NCBI GenBank assembly: GCA_963832725.1
Contig: CAWHVG010000003.1
Coordinates: forward strand, 248,001-312,000
DNA: 64,000 nucleotides
Reading direction: 5' to 3'
DNA from: JAEZBP01 sp963832725
GTDB taxonomy: Bacteria > Myxococcota_A > Polyangia > Polyangiales > Sandaracinaceae
Below the pieces are notes generated by a model, which did not search any database, was not told the origin of the DNA, and saw only the letters and a list, made by a program, of their open reading frames with translations. Of the stretch, positions 8,596 through 17,994 are shown in pieces; position 1 is the stretch's first letter, and each line of letters opens with the position of its first letter. Both the position numbers and the translations under genes were made by a program.

Positions 8596-10515
8596 TCAGC
8601 TCGCGGGCGCCGTGCCCGGAGGCACGAAGGCGTCACCGCGCAGCTCCAGCACCTGACTCGAGCGCGCCGGTCCGCGGTTCGGGCCGAGCCCACCGCTCGC
8701 GCCGGCGGTGTCGCTCCGGCCCTCCTCGCGAAGCCAGCGGCCGAGGTCTCCGCGGGTGGTCCGCCCGGCCTGCACGCCCCGCTCCACCAGCTCGAACGCG
8801 TCGTAGGCGAAGGCGGCGAAGGCGTCGGGCGCTTCGTCGAAGCGCGCCCGGTAGGCGTCGGTGAACGCGCGAGCGCGCCCGTCGGCGCTGGCGGCGTGGA
8901 AAGGCGTCGCGAAGAGCGCCCCTTGGAGATAGCGGGACGCCCGCGCGACGCGGGCGTCCACCGCCACGCTCGGCGCCAAGAGAGTGACGGCCCGCCCGCC
9001 GCGCGGGGCCGGCACGCCCGCGGGCGTGCTCCAGAGGCCGGCGGCTGCCAGCGCGGGCGCGATCAGGCTGAGCGCGCGGCCGCTGTCCGGCACGAAGAGC
9101 GCGTCGAAGTGCGCCGCGGCCAGCTGCCGCACCGGCGTCCCGAACGCGGTCGCGTCGGCCGGATAGGTCTCCGTGCGCACCACCTCGCCGCCGGCTGCGC
9201 GGACCGCCTCTGCGAACGCCGCGGCCATTCGCTCTCCGTAGCCGTGGGAGGGACGGAGGATGGCGAAGCGCCGCGCACCGCGGCTCCGCGCTGCCGCGAC
9301 CAGCGCGCTCGCCTCCTCGCGCGGGCCCTCGAAGAGCCGGAACACCAGCTCGCCGGCCTGGACGACCGCGGGGTCCGGGACGAGGGTGATCAGTGGCACG
9401 CCCAGCTCCTGCGCTCGCCGGGCGGCGGCCTGCGCAGCGGCTCCCTCGAGGGGGCCCACGATGGCGATGGCCCGATGCACGGAGACGAGGTCCTCGACCG
9501 CGCGCGCGGCCTGCGCCGGGTCACCGCCGTCGTCGCGCAGCACGAGCTGCGGGGCATCGGGGCCGGGCGGGCCGTCTGTGGGCGCGCCGGAAGCGAGCAT
9601 CAGGCCGCGGACCGCCCGTTGCCCGACCTCCCGGCCGCGGCCGGTCAGGGGAAGGATGGCGCCGATCACGCGCGGGTCGGCGCGCTCGGTTCGCTCGGCG
9701 CGGACGGCGAGCTCCGCCAGCTCCTCGTTCATGGGGATCTGACGCTCGCGCAGCTCGGCGACGATGGCGGAGACGCGCGCCATGTCGCCGGCATCGAAGG
9801 CCAGACGGATCGCGCGTGCGGCCACGTCCGGCCAGGCCACGCCCTCCCGCGGGAGCTCGTCGTAGGCGCGGCCGATGGCGTCTGCATCGGCCTGACCGAC
9901 CAGCTCGGTGAGGTCGGCGCGCGCCCGGTCGCGCTCGGGCTGCGGGAGGTTCTCGTCGCCCGCGAGCCGATCGAGCGCGTCCAGGGCCACGACCGTCCTG
10001 CCGGTGCGATCGGCGGCGGCGGCGATGGTGCGTAGGAGCAGCGAGGTCTCCTCGGGATCGACGGTGCGACCGACGAGCGGACGGAGAAGCTCCAGCGCCT
10101 CGTCGTGACGTCCGGCGAGCTGCAATGCGACGCCGCGGTAGAAGCGACCACGCTCGGCGACGCGCGCGTCGTCGGCCTCGGCGACGTGTCCGAAGCGCGA
10201 CAGCGCGCCCTCCACGTCGCCGTTGGCGAGCAACACGCGGCCGAGGCCCAGCTCCGCCACCGGCGCGAGAGGGTCGTCGGGGTGCTCGTCGAGGAAGCGG
10301 CGGTAGCGCTCCTCGGCATCGCTCGCCTGGCCGGCCTCGGCCGCCTGACGGGCCTCGCGCAGATCCGCCTCGGCGTCGGGGTCCTCGGTCGTGATCGAGG
10401 GCAGGGTGCCGAGGTCCTGCTGCCCGCTGCTGCGCGGGCAGCCCGTGCCCAACACCCCCATGCAGACGGCGATGAAGATGGCGGGCCGGAGCCGGCGGCG
10501 GAGAGGAGCGCTCAT
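8596..10515 (-). CDS. LppC-like lipoprotein: TPR region plus type-1 periplasmic-binding domain
   Basis: 639 residues starting at ATG 10515. This start gives a clean lipoprotein signal with lipobox VLGTGC; upstream in-frame codons encode no signal. Residues ~45-290 are TPR-like helices (DAEERYRRFLDEHPDDPLAP). Residues ~300-620 are a periplasmic-binding-protein fold with VIGAILPLTGRGREVGQRA, AIVGPLEGAAAQAAA and ILRPSHGYGERMAAAFAEA. The same order occurs in LpoA/LppC, the outer-membrane activator of PBP1A, and in branched-chain amino-acid binding proteins. The outer-membrane location and cell-wall role are inferred from that resemblance. The frame is intact, and 123 bp separate it from the upstream lipoprotein gene. 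Confidence 0.75.
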   Translation of the reverse strand: MSAPLRRRLRPAIFIAVCMGVLGTGCPRSSGQQDLGTLPSITTEDPDAEADLREARQAAEAGQASDAEERYRRFLDEHPDDPLAPVAELGLGRVLLANGDVEGALSRFGHVAEADDARVAERGRFYRGVALQLAGRHDEALELLRPLVGRTVDPEETSLLLRTIAAAADRTGRTVVALDALDRLAGDENLPQPERDRARADLTELVGQADADAIGRAYDELPREGVAWPDVAARAIRLAFDAGDMARVSAIVAELRERQIPMNEELAELAVRAERTERADPRVIGAILPLTGRGREVGQRAVRGLMLASGAPTDGPPGPDAPQLVLRDDGGDPAQAARAVEDLVSVHRAIAIVGPLEGAAAQAAARRAQELGVPLITLVPDPAVVQAGELVFRLFEGPREEASALVAAARSRGARRFAILRPSHGYGERMAAAFAEAVRAAGGEVVRTETYPADATAFGTPVRQLAAAHFDALFVPDSGRALSLIAPALAAAGLWSTPAGVPAPRGGRAVTLLAPSVAVDARVARASRYLQGALFATPFHAASADGRARAFTDAYRARFDEAPDAFAAFAYDAFELVERGVQAGRTTRGDLGRWLREEGRSDTAGASGGLGPNRGPARSSQVLELRGDAFVPPGTAPAS

Positions 10516-10638
10516 GGCGAGTGAGGTGCCATCGGGGCACGAAAACCGCAACTTGCTGCGCAGCGCCCGAGACGCGGCACGGCGAGCCCGGACCACGCAG
10601 CCCGTGAACGCGCGCGCGGCCCGGATTTCATCCCGAGG

Positions 10639-12480
10639 TCAGCCTTCGTCGCCGCCGTCGCCCTGCGCGTCGCCGCTCTCCTCGCTACCTTCGTCGCCCT
10701 GCTCGGCCTGCAGTGCGGCCGTGAGCTGCGCGCGCACCTCGGGCGTCGTGAAGGGCGCATCGCTCACCCGCTGCACCTCCTCGCGGCCGCTGGGACCGCC
10801 GAGGGCGATCAGCGCCCGGCCCACGGCGCCCAGCCCCTGCGCGAGCGTCTCGTCGTTCGAGTCGGCGTGGTAGAGCCACAGGAAGTCCGAGAGCGGCTCC
10901 ATCGCGCTGTCGTCGCCGAGCCGCGCCAGCGCATCGGCCAGCGGCACCAGCGCCGCGTCGGGGGTCTCGGGATCGCGGAGCTGCGCGAGCAGGAGCGGCA
11001 CCGCCCGCCGCTCGTTCTGCTGCGCCGCCGCCATGGCGAGCGCGCCGACGGGCGGCGCGTGCGTGCCGGTGAGGAAGCTGGCGTGGCGTTCGAGCGCGGC
11101 GAGGACGGCGTCGCTGCCGACATCGCGGGTGGACAGCGCGTCGCACGCCGCGCCGTGAAGCTCTGCCGGCAGCGAGGCGTCGTCGCACAGCACGATCAGC
11201 CGCTCCGTCACGCCCTCGGCGGGCTGCGCCGCCAGCAGGCGAACCGCGTAGGCCCGCCCGGGGACCAAGCGCGTGTCGGTGTTCATCGCGGCACCGAGGA
11301 GCTGATCGGCCAGCGGCGGCAGCGCTGCGGCAGGCGCCTCGTCGGGGGGCGTGAAGCCGCCGATTCGCAGCGCGACCACGCTCGGGTGCTGGCCGGTCTC
11401 GGCGCTCCAGCGCGGGCGGCCCTGCGCGTCCAGGTAGGTCAGTCCACCGTCCGCGTCCGCCAAGAGCACGCCGCCCTCGCGCGCGGTCGCGCCAACGATG
11501 TCGGCCGGATGCTCGTACACGAAGCGGGGGGTCAGGTCGTCCTGGGCCAGCCCGAAGACCAGCCGATAGAAGCTCATGTAGAGCGTTCCGTCGGTCGCCT
11601 GCACGGCGCCTTCACCCGGCTGGGGGGTCCACACCAACCGGATCCGGTGCTCCGCGCTCCGCGGGCCTGCCGGCGGGGCGTAGGCGTCGCGCCAGAGCGG
11701 TGGCTGGCCGGGGAGGGCCTGGACGTCGGGCTGGAACCAGCCGACGCCCTGGGGGACCTCGGCGGCGACGCGGCCGACGCCCTGCTGCCCGAAGAACACG
11801 CCGGCGTCGGTGGCGCGCGCGTGTCCGACCACGCCTTCCATGAAGCGGAGGCGGGCTGCCTCGCGCCCGGTCGCGGGGTCGATCACCGAGACGTTCTGGT
11901 TGCCCCAGGGGAGGAACACGAGCCCACCGCGCACGGCCGGCACACCCGCGGCCGAGTCGAGCTCGATCGCCGAGTCGATGCCGCCGCCACGCACGATCAG
12001 CACCCGCGAGCGCGCGCCGACTCCACCGCCGGTGGAGAGCACGATCGCCGCGAGCGGACCTTCACCGGCCGCGCCGGCGAGTCGGAAGTCCTGGTCGGCG
12101 ACGGTGAAGGCCGCGCCTCCGTCGGTGAGCCGCCGCGCGACCACCCGGTTGCCCTCGTGCAGCACCACGAGGTCGCCGGCGATGCTCGGCGCTGTCCGAG
12201 GATCCTCGACCGGCACGTTCCACAGCATGCGGCCCGCGCTCAGATCGTACGCGTAGAGGTGGTCGCCGCTCAGACCGACGGCCATCGGGCGAGGATGCGC
12301 GTCGTCGGCCTGGACCCGGCTCACCACGTCGCCCAGGGCGGCCGGCTGATTGTCGGGGAAGGTCGGCGAGAGCCCGATGGAGGCGCCGCCGCAGCCCGCA
12401 GCCAGCGTGAAGGCGAGCGCCAACGTGAAGCGATGTCGCGGTGTGGAGGGATGCCGCGATGTGGAGCGATGCGGGGTCAT
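10639..12480 (-). CDS. Lipoprotein with PQQ-like beta-propeller and HEAT-like C-terminus
   Basis: 613 residues from ATG 12480, which begins a lipoprotein signal (FTLALAFTLAAGC). The middle is propeller-like, with repeats such as GDHLYAYDLSAGRMLWNV, NVSVIDPATGREAARL and GGLTYLDAQGRPRWSAETG, as in PQQ/BamB-type repeats. From ~450 the protein becomes helical with HEAT-like repeats and ends in an acidic Gly-rich tail. The frame is continuous with the HEAT gene upstream, so either the two are fused or ATG overlaps the HEAT stop as ATGA (12480-12477). The separate lipoprotein signal favours two genes. A role as an envelope scaffold is inference. Confidence 0.7.
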   Translation of the reverse strand: MTPHRSTSRHPSTPRHRFTLALAFTLAAGCGGASIGLSPTFPDNQPAALGDVVSRVQADDAHPRPMAVGLSGDHLYAYDLSAGRMLWNVPVEDPRTAPSIAGDLVVLHEGNRVVARRLTDGGAAFTVADQDFRLAGAAGEGPLAAIVLSTGGGVGARSRVLIVRGGGIDSAIELDSAAGVPAVRGGLVFLPWGNQNVSVIDPATGREAARLRFMEGVVGHARATDAGVFFGQQGVGRVAAEVPQGVGWFQPDVQALPGQPPLWRDAYAPPAGPRSAEHRIRLVWTPQPGEGAVQATDGTLYMSFYRLVFGLAQDDLTPRFVYEHPADIVGATAREGGVLLADADGGLTYLDAQGRPRWSAETGQHPSVVALRIGGFTPPDEAPAAALPPLADQLLGAAMNTDTRLVPGRAYAVRLLAAQPAEGVTERLIVLCDDASLPAELHGAACDALSTRDVGSDAVLAALERHASFLTGTHAPPVGALAMAAAQQNERRAVPLLLAQLRDPETPDAALVPLADALARLGDDSAMEPLSDFLWLYHADSNDETLAQGLGAVGRALIALGGPSGREEVQRVSDAPFTTPEVRAQLTAALQAEQGDEGSEESGDAQGDGGDEG

Positions 12481-13258
12481 TGCGAGAATCCTCGGGATGG
12501 CGTCCTCGGCGGCGCTGCGGACGGGCGAGCTCGGCAGGGTGCTGACGACCTGCTCGAGGAAGGCGCGGACCTCCGGCGTGGCCAGCTCGGAGAGGTGGTG
12601 CACGATGCTCATCCGGGCGGACTCGGCCAGGTTCTGCCGGTGCAGCATCTCGTCGAGCGCCGGGGTGATCAGCGAGAAGGGGAGCTGTCCGAGGTAGCCG
12701 AGGAAGCGGTCCACGTCGGCCGGGCCGGCGATGCGTCCGATCGCGCTCGCCGCCTCCCCGTTCTGGCGGTCGAGCGAGTGGAAGAGGGCGTCCATCGCGC
12801 TCTGGGCGCCGATCTCGCCGAGCGCCGAGGCGGCGGCACTGCGAACCGCGGGGTTTTCGTCGGCGAGCGCGTCGATGAGCGCCCGATCGGCGCCGCGTGG
12901 CTGCAGGGCCGCGAGAGCCTGCACCGCCTTGAGGCGCACCTCGGGGCGGCGATGCTCCGCCAGCTCGAAGAGCAGCGGACCGGCGTCGTGGCGGCCCAGG
13001 ACGATCAGCGTGTCGACCGCGATGTCGAGCAACGCGGGCGGCAGGCCGTGCCGGAATCCGGTCCGCGAGCGGCCTCACCGCGCGAGGGTCGCCCATCAGC
13101 CCGAGCGCCTCGATGGCGCTCCGGACCTCCTCGTGGCTCCGCGAGGACAGGCGCTCGATGTTCTCGTTCAGCTCGCCGCCTCCTCGCCGTCCGCGCTGGG
13201 CGTGGGCGAGGGGGAGCGCGAGGAACGTCGTGAGCAGTACGATTCCCAAGGACCGCAT
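12477..13258 (-). CDS. Secreted HEAT-repeat protein (frameshifted)
   Basis: ATG 13258 has a strong Shine-Dalgarno (GGAGGTGTT) and a Sec signal peptide ending ALPLAHAQ. It is followed by HEAT repeats such as EEVRSAIEALGLMGDPRAV, PEVRLKAVQALAAL and PAVRSAAASALGEIGAQ. The frame shifts near 13060 and the repeats continue in the next frame. The 3' end is ambiguous. The reading frame flows into the lipoprotein gene, but a further one-base shift would end it at TGA 12479-12477 in an ATGA overlap. HEAT repeats are protein-binding solenoids. It is probably periplasmic and co-transcribed with the propeller lipoprotein. Confidence 0.7.
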
Positions 13259-13337
13259 GCGCAACACCTCCGGGGGCATGCCTACCAGGTCGGGGCCCTC
13301 CCGTCAGCCCCACGCGCGTCGGTTCGAGTCCTCCGGG

Positions 13338-14597
13338 TCAGTGAGCGGCCGGCGAAGACGGCTGGGGCGGCAAGGGGATTCGCGCCTCCTCGCAACCGTA
13401 GGTGATCGGGGTGAGGCGGATCACCGTGTGCAACGGCATGGCGAGATAGGGGAGCTCCTCGGGCGGACGGTCCATCAGGTAGGCGTAGAGCGCGCGGAGG
13501 ACGGCCTGATGGGCCACGACCAGCACGGGGCGCCGCTCCCGCTCGAGCTCGACGATCACCGGCTCGAGCCGGCGCACCACGTCGATGTAGGACTCGCCGC
13601 GCGGGTAGCGATAGGTGAGCTTGTGCTCGCGCCGCGCCGCGTGCTGCTCCGGCATCGTCCGCCGGATCGCGTCGTAGGTCATTCCGTCACAGTCGCCCGC
13701 GTCGATTTCGTCCAGCGCGCGCCACTCTTCGGTCGGCAAGCCGAGCGGCGCCGCGGTCTGCCGGGTGCGCTTCAGGGTCGAGGTCCAGACGCGCACGCCG
13801 GCCCGGTCGAGGCCGAGGTCGCGCACATAGGTGGCGAGCGATTGCGCGAACCCGCTCCCGGCTTCGCTCAGACCCGGGTCGCCGCCGACGCGGTCGGCGA
13901 GGTTGTAGAGGCTCTCCCCGTGCCGCGCGAGCCAGATGGACCGCGGCGTCACGTGCAGGTTCATCACGAAGTAGACCAGCCGCGACGGCAGGTAGCCGTG
14001 GATGCGGTGGGCGACGAGCATTCGCCCGAGATCGATCACCCGGACGAAGCTCCCCTCGTCCTCCTGCACCGGCTCGTAGACGCGCGTGTAGTGGGCGATG
14101 CGAGCGCGGAAGTCGCGGACGGCCGCGTCCGGGTCCATCCCGGCGTAGTCCGGCATGTGCAGCTTGGTCTGCCGGATGTTGGACTCGATCACGGCCTCGT
14201 CCTCACAGACGGACTCGACGAAGACGACGGTGAGCCCGTGCGCGCGCAGTCGGTCGGCCAGCAGCGAGCGGCGCGCGCGGGTGGTGTTGGTGGCGTCGTA
14301 GAGGCCGACCTCGCCGCCTTCGGCGAACCACGAGAGCATGTCTTCGAGCGCCGCCATGGCGACCTCGCGGCGGGCGGCGCGGCCCTCGGCGTTCTCGGGG
14401 TCGAAGAAGCGATGCGGCTGGTGGCTGCCCATGCGCTCGCGCCGGTAGTTGCCGACGTTGAACACGCGCGTTCGGTAGCCGAGCCAGCGCAGGTAGCGCT
14501 CCATGCGCCGTGCCATGTGCGTCTTGCCGCGGGCGGGGAGGCCCACCATCACCAGGGCGAGCCGCACCGCCTCCACCCGCTTGTCGAGGATGCTCAC
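13338..14597 (-). CDS. 6-phosphofructo-2-kinase/fructose-2,6-bisphosphatase-like bifunctional protein
   Basis: 419 residues from GTG 14597. The N-terminal half is a P-loop kinase (ALVMVGLPARGKTH, then LRWLGYRTRVFNVGNYRR). The C-terminal half is a histidine phosphatase with IWLARHGESLYN (catalytic RHG) and a second histidine in VLVVAHQAVLRALYAYL. This order and the motifs FDPENAEG and ATNTTRARR match PFK-2/FBPase-2, which sets fructose-2,6-bisphosphate in eukaryotes and is sporadic in bacteria. Substrate use is inferred from homology. Further in-frame codons lie upstream of 14597, but they encode an Ala/Arg/Pro-rich stretch unlike the family. The frame is intact. No glycolytic genes are adjacent. 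Confidence 0.8.
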   Translation of the reverse strand: MSILDKRVEAVRLALVMVGLPARGKTHMARRMERYLRWLGYRTRVFNVGNYRRERMGSHQPHRFFDPENAEGRAARREVAMAALEDMLSWFAEGGEVGLYDATNTTRARRSLLADRLRAHGLTVVFVESVCEDEAVIESNIRQTKLHMPDYAGMDPDAAVRDFRARIAHYTRVYEPVQEDEGSFVRVIDLGRMLVAHRIHGYLPSRLVYFVMNLHVTPRSIWLARHGESLYNLADRVGGDPGLSEAGSGFAQSLATYVRDLGLDRAGVRVWTSTLKRTRQTAAPLGLPTEEWRALDEIDAGDCDGMTYDAIRRTMPEQHAARREHKLTYRYPRGESYIDVVRRLEPVIVELERERRPVLVVAHQAVLRALYAYLMDRPPEELPYLAMPLHTVIRLTPITYGCEEARIPLPPQPSSPAAH

Positions 14598-14710
14598 GGC
14601 GTGCAGCGTCGCTCGCGCCGGCGCCCCTGTCACGCGCCTCGGGCTCCCCGGCGTGCGCGCGCTGGCCGGGCGTGGCGAGCCGTCCTTGGCGCCAGCGCGA
14701 TGGGTCCTGC

Positions 14711-15223
14711 ATGCTGGGCCCGATGCGAGCACGGAAGGCGCTCATGATCCTCGCCGTCCTGGCGCTCGGCGCGTCCGGCACCCACGCCCAGTCGCCGGAC
14801 CCCTTCCTGGCCGTGCGCAACGCCGACCCGGTCGAGCTCGCGCGCGTCGTCGATCGCCTCGGCGACGGCGCGGTCCTCGAACGCCTGGACGCAGGACGCT
14901 CGCGGGCCGTGCGACTCGCGGCGGTCCGCGCCAGCGACCAGATGCACGAGCCCGAGCTGGCGCTGGACGCGCTCTCGACCATGGCGAGCGGCCGCGATCC
15001 GCTCTTGGCGCCGGCCGCGGCGCAGGCGGCGTTGCAGGTGGCGCGCATGCTCACGCCCGACGGCCTCGCGCGGCGGGAGGCGGAGCCGGCGGCACTGGCT
15101 CCGGCGCGGCAGCGCTTGGCCGCGCTGGCCGACGACGAGAGCGCCCGTCCGGACCAGCGCGTCATCGCGGCGATGGCGCGGGCTCGGCTGGACACGTTGG
15201 GCGTGCCCGCCTCCGGCGAGTGA
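14711..15223 (+). CDS. Secreted HEAT-like hypothetical protein
   Basis: 170 residues with a Sec signal peptide (ILAVLALGASGTHAQ). The mature part is Ala/Leu/Arg-rich and helical, with HEAT-like phrases such as SRAVRLAAVRASDQM and ELALDALSTMASG. A second ATG at 14723 is an equally good start. It is divergent from the PFK-2-like gene and convergent with rsmA. No named family is recognised. Its helical-repeat style resembles the secreted HEAT protein at 12.5-13.3 kb. Confidence 0.6.
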   Translation: MLGPMRARKALMILAVLALGASGTHAQSPDPFLAVRNADPVELARVVDRLGDGAVLERLDAGRSRAVRLAAVRASDQMHEPELALDALSTMASGRDPLLAPAAAQAALQVARMLTPDGLARREAEPAALAPARQRLAALADDESARPDQRVIAAMARARLDTLGVPASGE

Positions 15224-15380
15224 GCGCGCGCGCTCGAGCCGACAGGGAGCGCAGAGGGGCGATGACCCGTTCGGCCAGCTCCAGGGGAGTCTCGAGCCTC
15301 CCCCCACCCGCAGGTGCGCACGGGATTTGGTGCCCGACGTGGGGCGGCGTACCCGCGAAAGGCGAGCCGGCCGTGCGCTG

Positions 15381-16218
15381 TTACGCGCGGCCCGAGAGCT
15401 CTGCCCACGCGCCGGCGACGGCGGCGAGCTCCTCGATCGAGAGCGTCTCGCCCCGGCGCGCGCCGTCGATGCCCGCCTTCTCCAGAGCCGCTTCCGCGCT
15501 GATGCGCTTGAGGGCGTTGCGGAGGGTCTTGCGCCGCGTGCCGAAGGCCGCGTGGACCACCTCGCGGAAGGGCTCGGTCTCCTCCGCCCGCGGGACAGCG
15601 TGCGGGACCAGCCGCACGACCGCGCTCTCCACCTTCGGCGGTGGATGGAAGGCCCCGGCGGGCACCTTGAGCACCGGCGCGACCGCGAAGCTCGCCTGCA
15701 CGAACACGCTCAGCGCGCCGTACGCCTTGGTCCCCGGCCGGCCGAGCAGGCGGTCGCGCACCTCTCGCTGCACCATCACCACGGCTCGGCTCAGCGCGTG
15801 CCGGTGGGTGGTGAGGTTGCGCAGGATGGCGCCCGTGACGGCGTAGGGGAGGTTGCCGACGACGGCCAGCGGCCCGTGCTCCGCCGCGAGCGCGCGCAGG
15901 TCCACCTCCGTCGCGTCGCCTTCGCGAACCGAGAAGCGCGCGCAATCGCCCAGCTCCTCCTCGAGCACCGCGAGCATGTCGCGGTCGCGCTCGATCGCGA
16001 GCACCTGCCGCGCCGGCCCGCACCAGCGCCGCGCTCAACGTCCCGAGCCCCGGTCCGAGCTCGAGCGTGAGCTCGTCCGATTGCGGCGCGAGCGCCTCCA
16101 CGATCCGCTCGACGGCGGAGCGCGAGACCAGGAAGTTCTGGCTGAAGGCGCGCTTCGGCGCGATCTGGTGTCGCCGGAGGACCCGGCGCGGATCCTCCCA
16201 CGCGGGCGCGTCGCTCAT
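15381..16218 (-). CDS. rsmA: 16S rRNA (adenine1518/1519-N6)-dimethyltransferase RsmA/KsgA
   Basis: About 279 residues, normal for KsgA, which dimethylates two adjacent adenines near the 3' end of 16S rRNA during 30S assembly. Visible features are AFSQNFLVSRSAVERIVEAL, SAM-binding motif I ELGPGLGTLSAALV, and the catalytic NLPYAVTGAIL. The C-terminal region has PPPKVESAVVRLVP and FGTRRKTLRNAL, as expected. One base is lost near 16010, between motif I and AIERDRDMLAVLEEE. The ATG at 16218 overlaps the DUF58 stop as ATGA, so it is the last gene of the DUF4350-MoxR-DUF58 string. Confidence 0.9.
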
Positions 16219-17834
16219 GCCGCCCGCCGCCTCGCCGATTGTGCGCGGAGCAACACCAGTCCCGGCCTGTCCTCCGCCGTGGCGCGCACGACCGGCACAC
16301 CGGCCGGCGTGAAGAGCGCGCGCGCCTCCTCGAACCGGCGCTGCTCGGCTCGCGCGTACGCCGTGTAGACGTCGCGACCGACGCCCTCGTCGGGAGGCGT
16401 GACGAAGGTCGTCCCGTCGGGCACCACCATGGAGACGGAGTGGCCGTGCAAGCGCAGCATCTTCACCGTCGAGGTCAGCTCGTCCGGCTGACCGACTCCG
16501 TCGAAGTCGGTGATGAGCACGATCGACATCGGCGAGCGGCTGCGGCCGCCGGCCTCGCGCAGCGCGGCGGCCAGCCCCGGTCCTTTGGCGCCGTCGCGCG
16601 GGTCGGGTCGGTAGGGCAGAGGGATCCCCCGCACCCGGCAGAAGCGCCGGAGCAGCGCGCCCGCGGGGCTGCTGGCGCGCACCTTCTCGCGGTCCTCGAC
16701 GCCGGATAGCGCTTCGACGCGTGGCGGACCAGGAGCGGCACGTTCCAGCCCTTCCCGTCGCCGCGGCTGAAATCGATGCCATCTTGCTGGCGCACATAGC
16801 GTCCGACCACGGCGGCGACCTCGTCGTCGTCGACCTCCGTGAGGTCCTCGTCGACCGCCTCGGTGGCGTCGAGGAGCGCCTCGAAGATGCGCAGCATCTG
16901 AGGCCGACCGTCGTTCGGCAGCACGTGCCCGAGGACCCGACCGTCGACCGTCACCAGCCCGATGCGGTCGCCGGCGTCGAGCGTGCGCCGTGCCTCCGCC
17001 GCGGCCGCCTCGACGGCGAAGTCGAGCTTGCGGCGCCCCGGCTCGCCCCACGCATCGTCCCGCTCACGTCCACACGACGTAGCGGGTCTGCTGCACCTCC
17101 TGCTCCACCTCGCGGACCATGAGCCGACCGGCGCGCGCGCTGGCCTTCCACGCGATGACTTGAATGGGTCGCCCGGCCGGAAGCTGCCGCAGCTCGCGCA
17201 GCTCCGTGCCGCTCCCGTTCCGGCGCCGAGAGCAGCTCGCTCCGACTGCGCTCCACGGGCAGCCCGGTGATGGTGCGCGGCACGGCCCGGCTGCGCAGGC
17301 CGCCTGCGGCAGCACCTTGATGACGAGCGGGTTCGGGAAGTAGAGGGGGACCTCGAAGAGCCCGAAGATGCCGGGCAGGGTCACGGCCAGCCCGTGCAGG
17401 ACCACGCGGCCCGCGGCCGGCGCGACCAGCTGGAAGGTGAAGTCGGTGCGCGCGTTGGGCTCGAGCACGAGCGCGTCGGGCTCGTCGTCCACCCGCTGTG
17501 CGCCGCCCGGCACGACCGGCACCAGGTCGCGCAGGGGCAGCTTCACGCCGGCCCGGTGCCGCAAAAAACAGCGCACGCTGAAGGGCTTGCCGGGCACGAC
17601 CGCGCCGCCGCCCGAGCCCGGCTCCGCGTGGGCCAGCCACCAGGCGAACTCCAGCCGGTGCCGCCGCACCCGGCGGCCGAGCGGCATCGTCATCGCCAGC
17701 GCCAGCGCCAGCCCGACCACCACCGCGCCGCCCAGGATCACCGCCGGCCAGGAGGCCGAGACGATGCCGATCCCGATCATCGCCATCGCTCCAGCGAGGG
17801 TCGCGAACGCAGTGGAGGTGGGGATCGGGAGCAC
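16215..17834 (-). CDS. DUF58 family protein with vWA-like domain (frameshifted)
   Basis: About 540 residues. Two N-terminal transmembrane helices (ATLAGAMAMIGIGIVSASW and VILGGAVVVGLALALAM) precede a beta-rich region. Then comes the DUF58 signature with RELRQLPAGRPIQVIAWKASAR, a MIDAS-like DVSGTM and, near the end, IVLITDFDGVGQPDEL. DUF58 proteins accompany MoxR ATPases in envelope stress and chaperone-like complexes. The frame changes near 17295, 17215, 17068, 17045 and 16715, but the family order is kept. I chose GTG 17834, which lies directly after GGAGG in the left end of a repeat cassette. The cassette's small open frame runs in-frame into this gene. Confidence 0.75.
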
Positions 17835-17994
17835 GACGTCCTCCGCGGAATCGCAACACGTTCTGGCCGGCCCTCGACGCCGATTCGGGGCGAGCCTCCT
17901 CGAAAGTGCTTTGCACTTCCTGTGGGGGCGCGCCCCCAATCTCGACGCCGATTGCTCGGCCAACCCGGTCGCGACTTCCGCCTCGGACATCTAG
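17832..17994. mobile_element. CTAG-bounded repeat cassette, copy A
   Basis: 163 bp, roughly 85% identical by eye to 59310-59475. The right end is GGACATCTAG (17985-17994). The left end (17832-17841) is a degraded inverted match. Imperfect terminal inverted repeats of ~23 bp share the outer 10 bp plus an inner CGGAAGTCG-like block. Inside are two direct copies of CTCGACGCCGATT and a GGGGGCGCGCCCCC palindrome. It fills the whole gap between the MoxR stop (TAG 17993-17991, formed by the element's own CTAG) and the DUF58 start (GTG 17834). The size, ends and absence of a transposase suggest a MITE-like element. Confidence 0.65.

Noticed and set aside
10867..13233. Long plus-strand open frame across the propeller/HEAT genes
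   Set aside because: Arg/Gly/Ala-rich product with no domain signal; shadow of the minus-strand genes.
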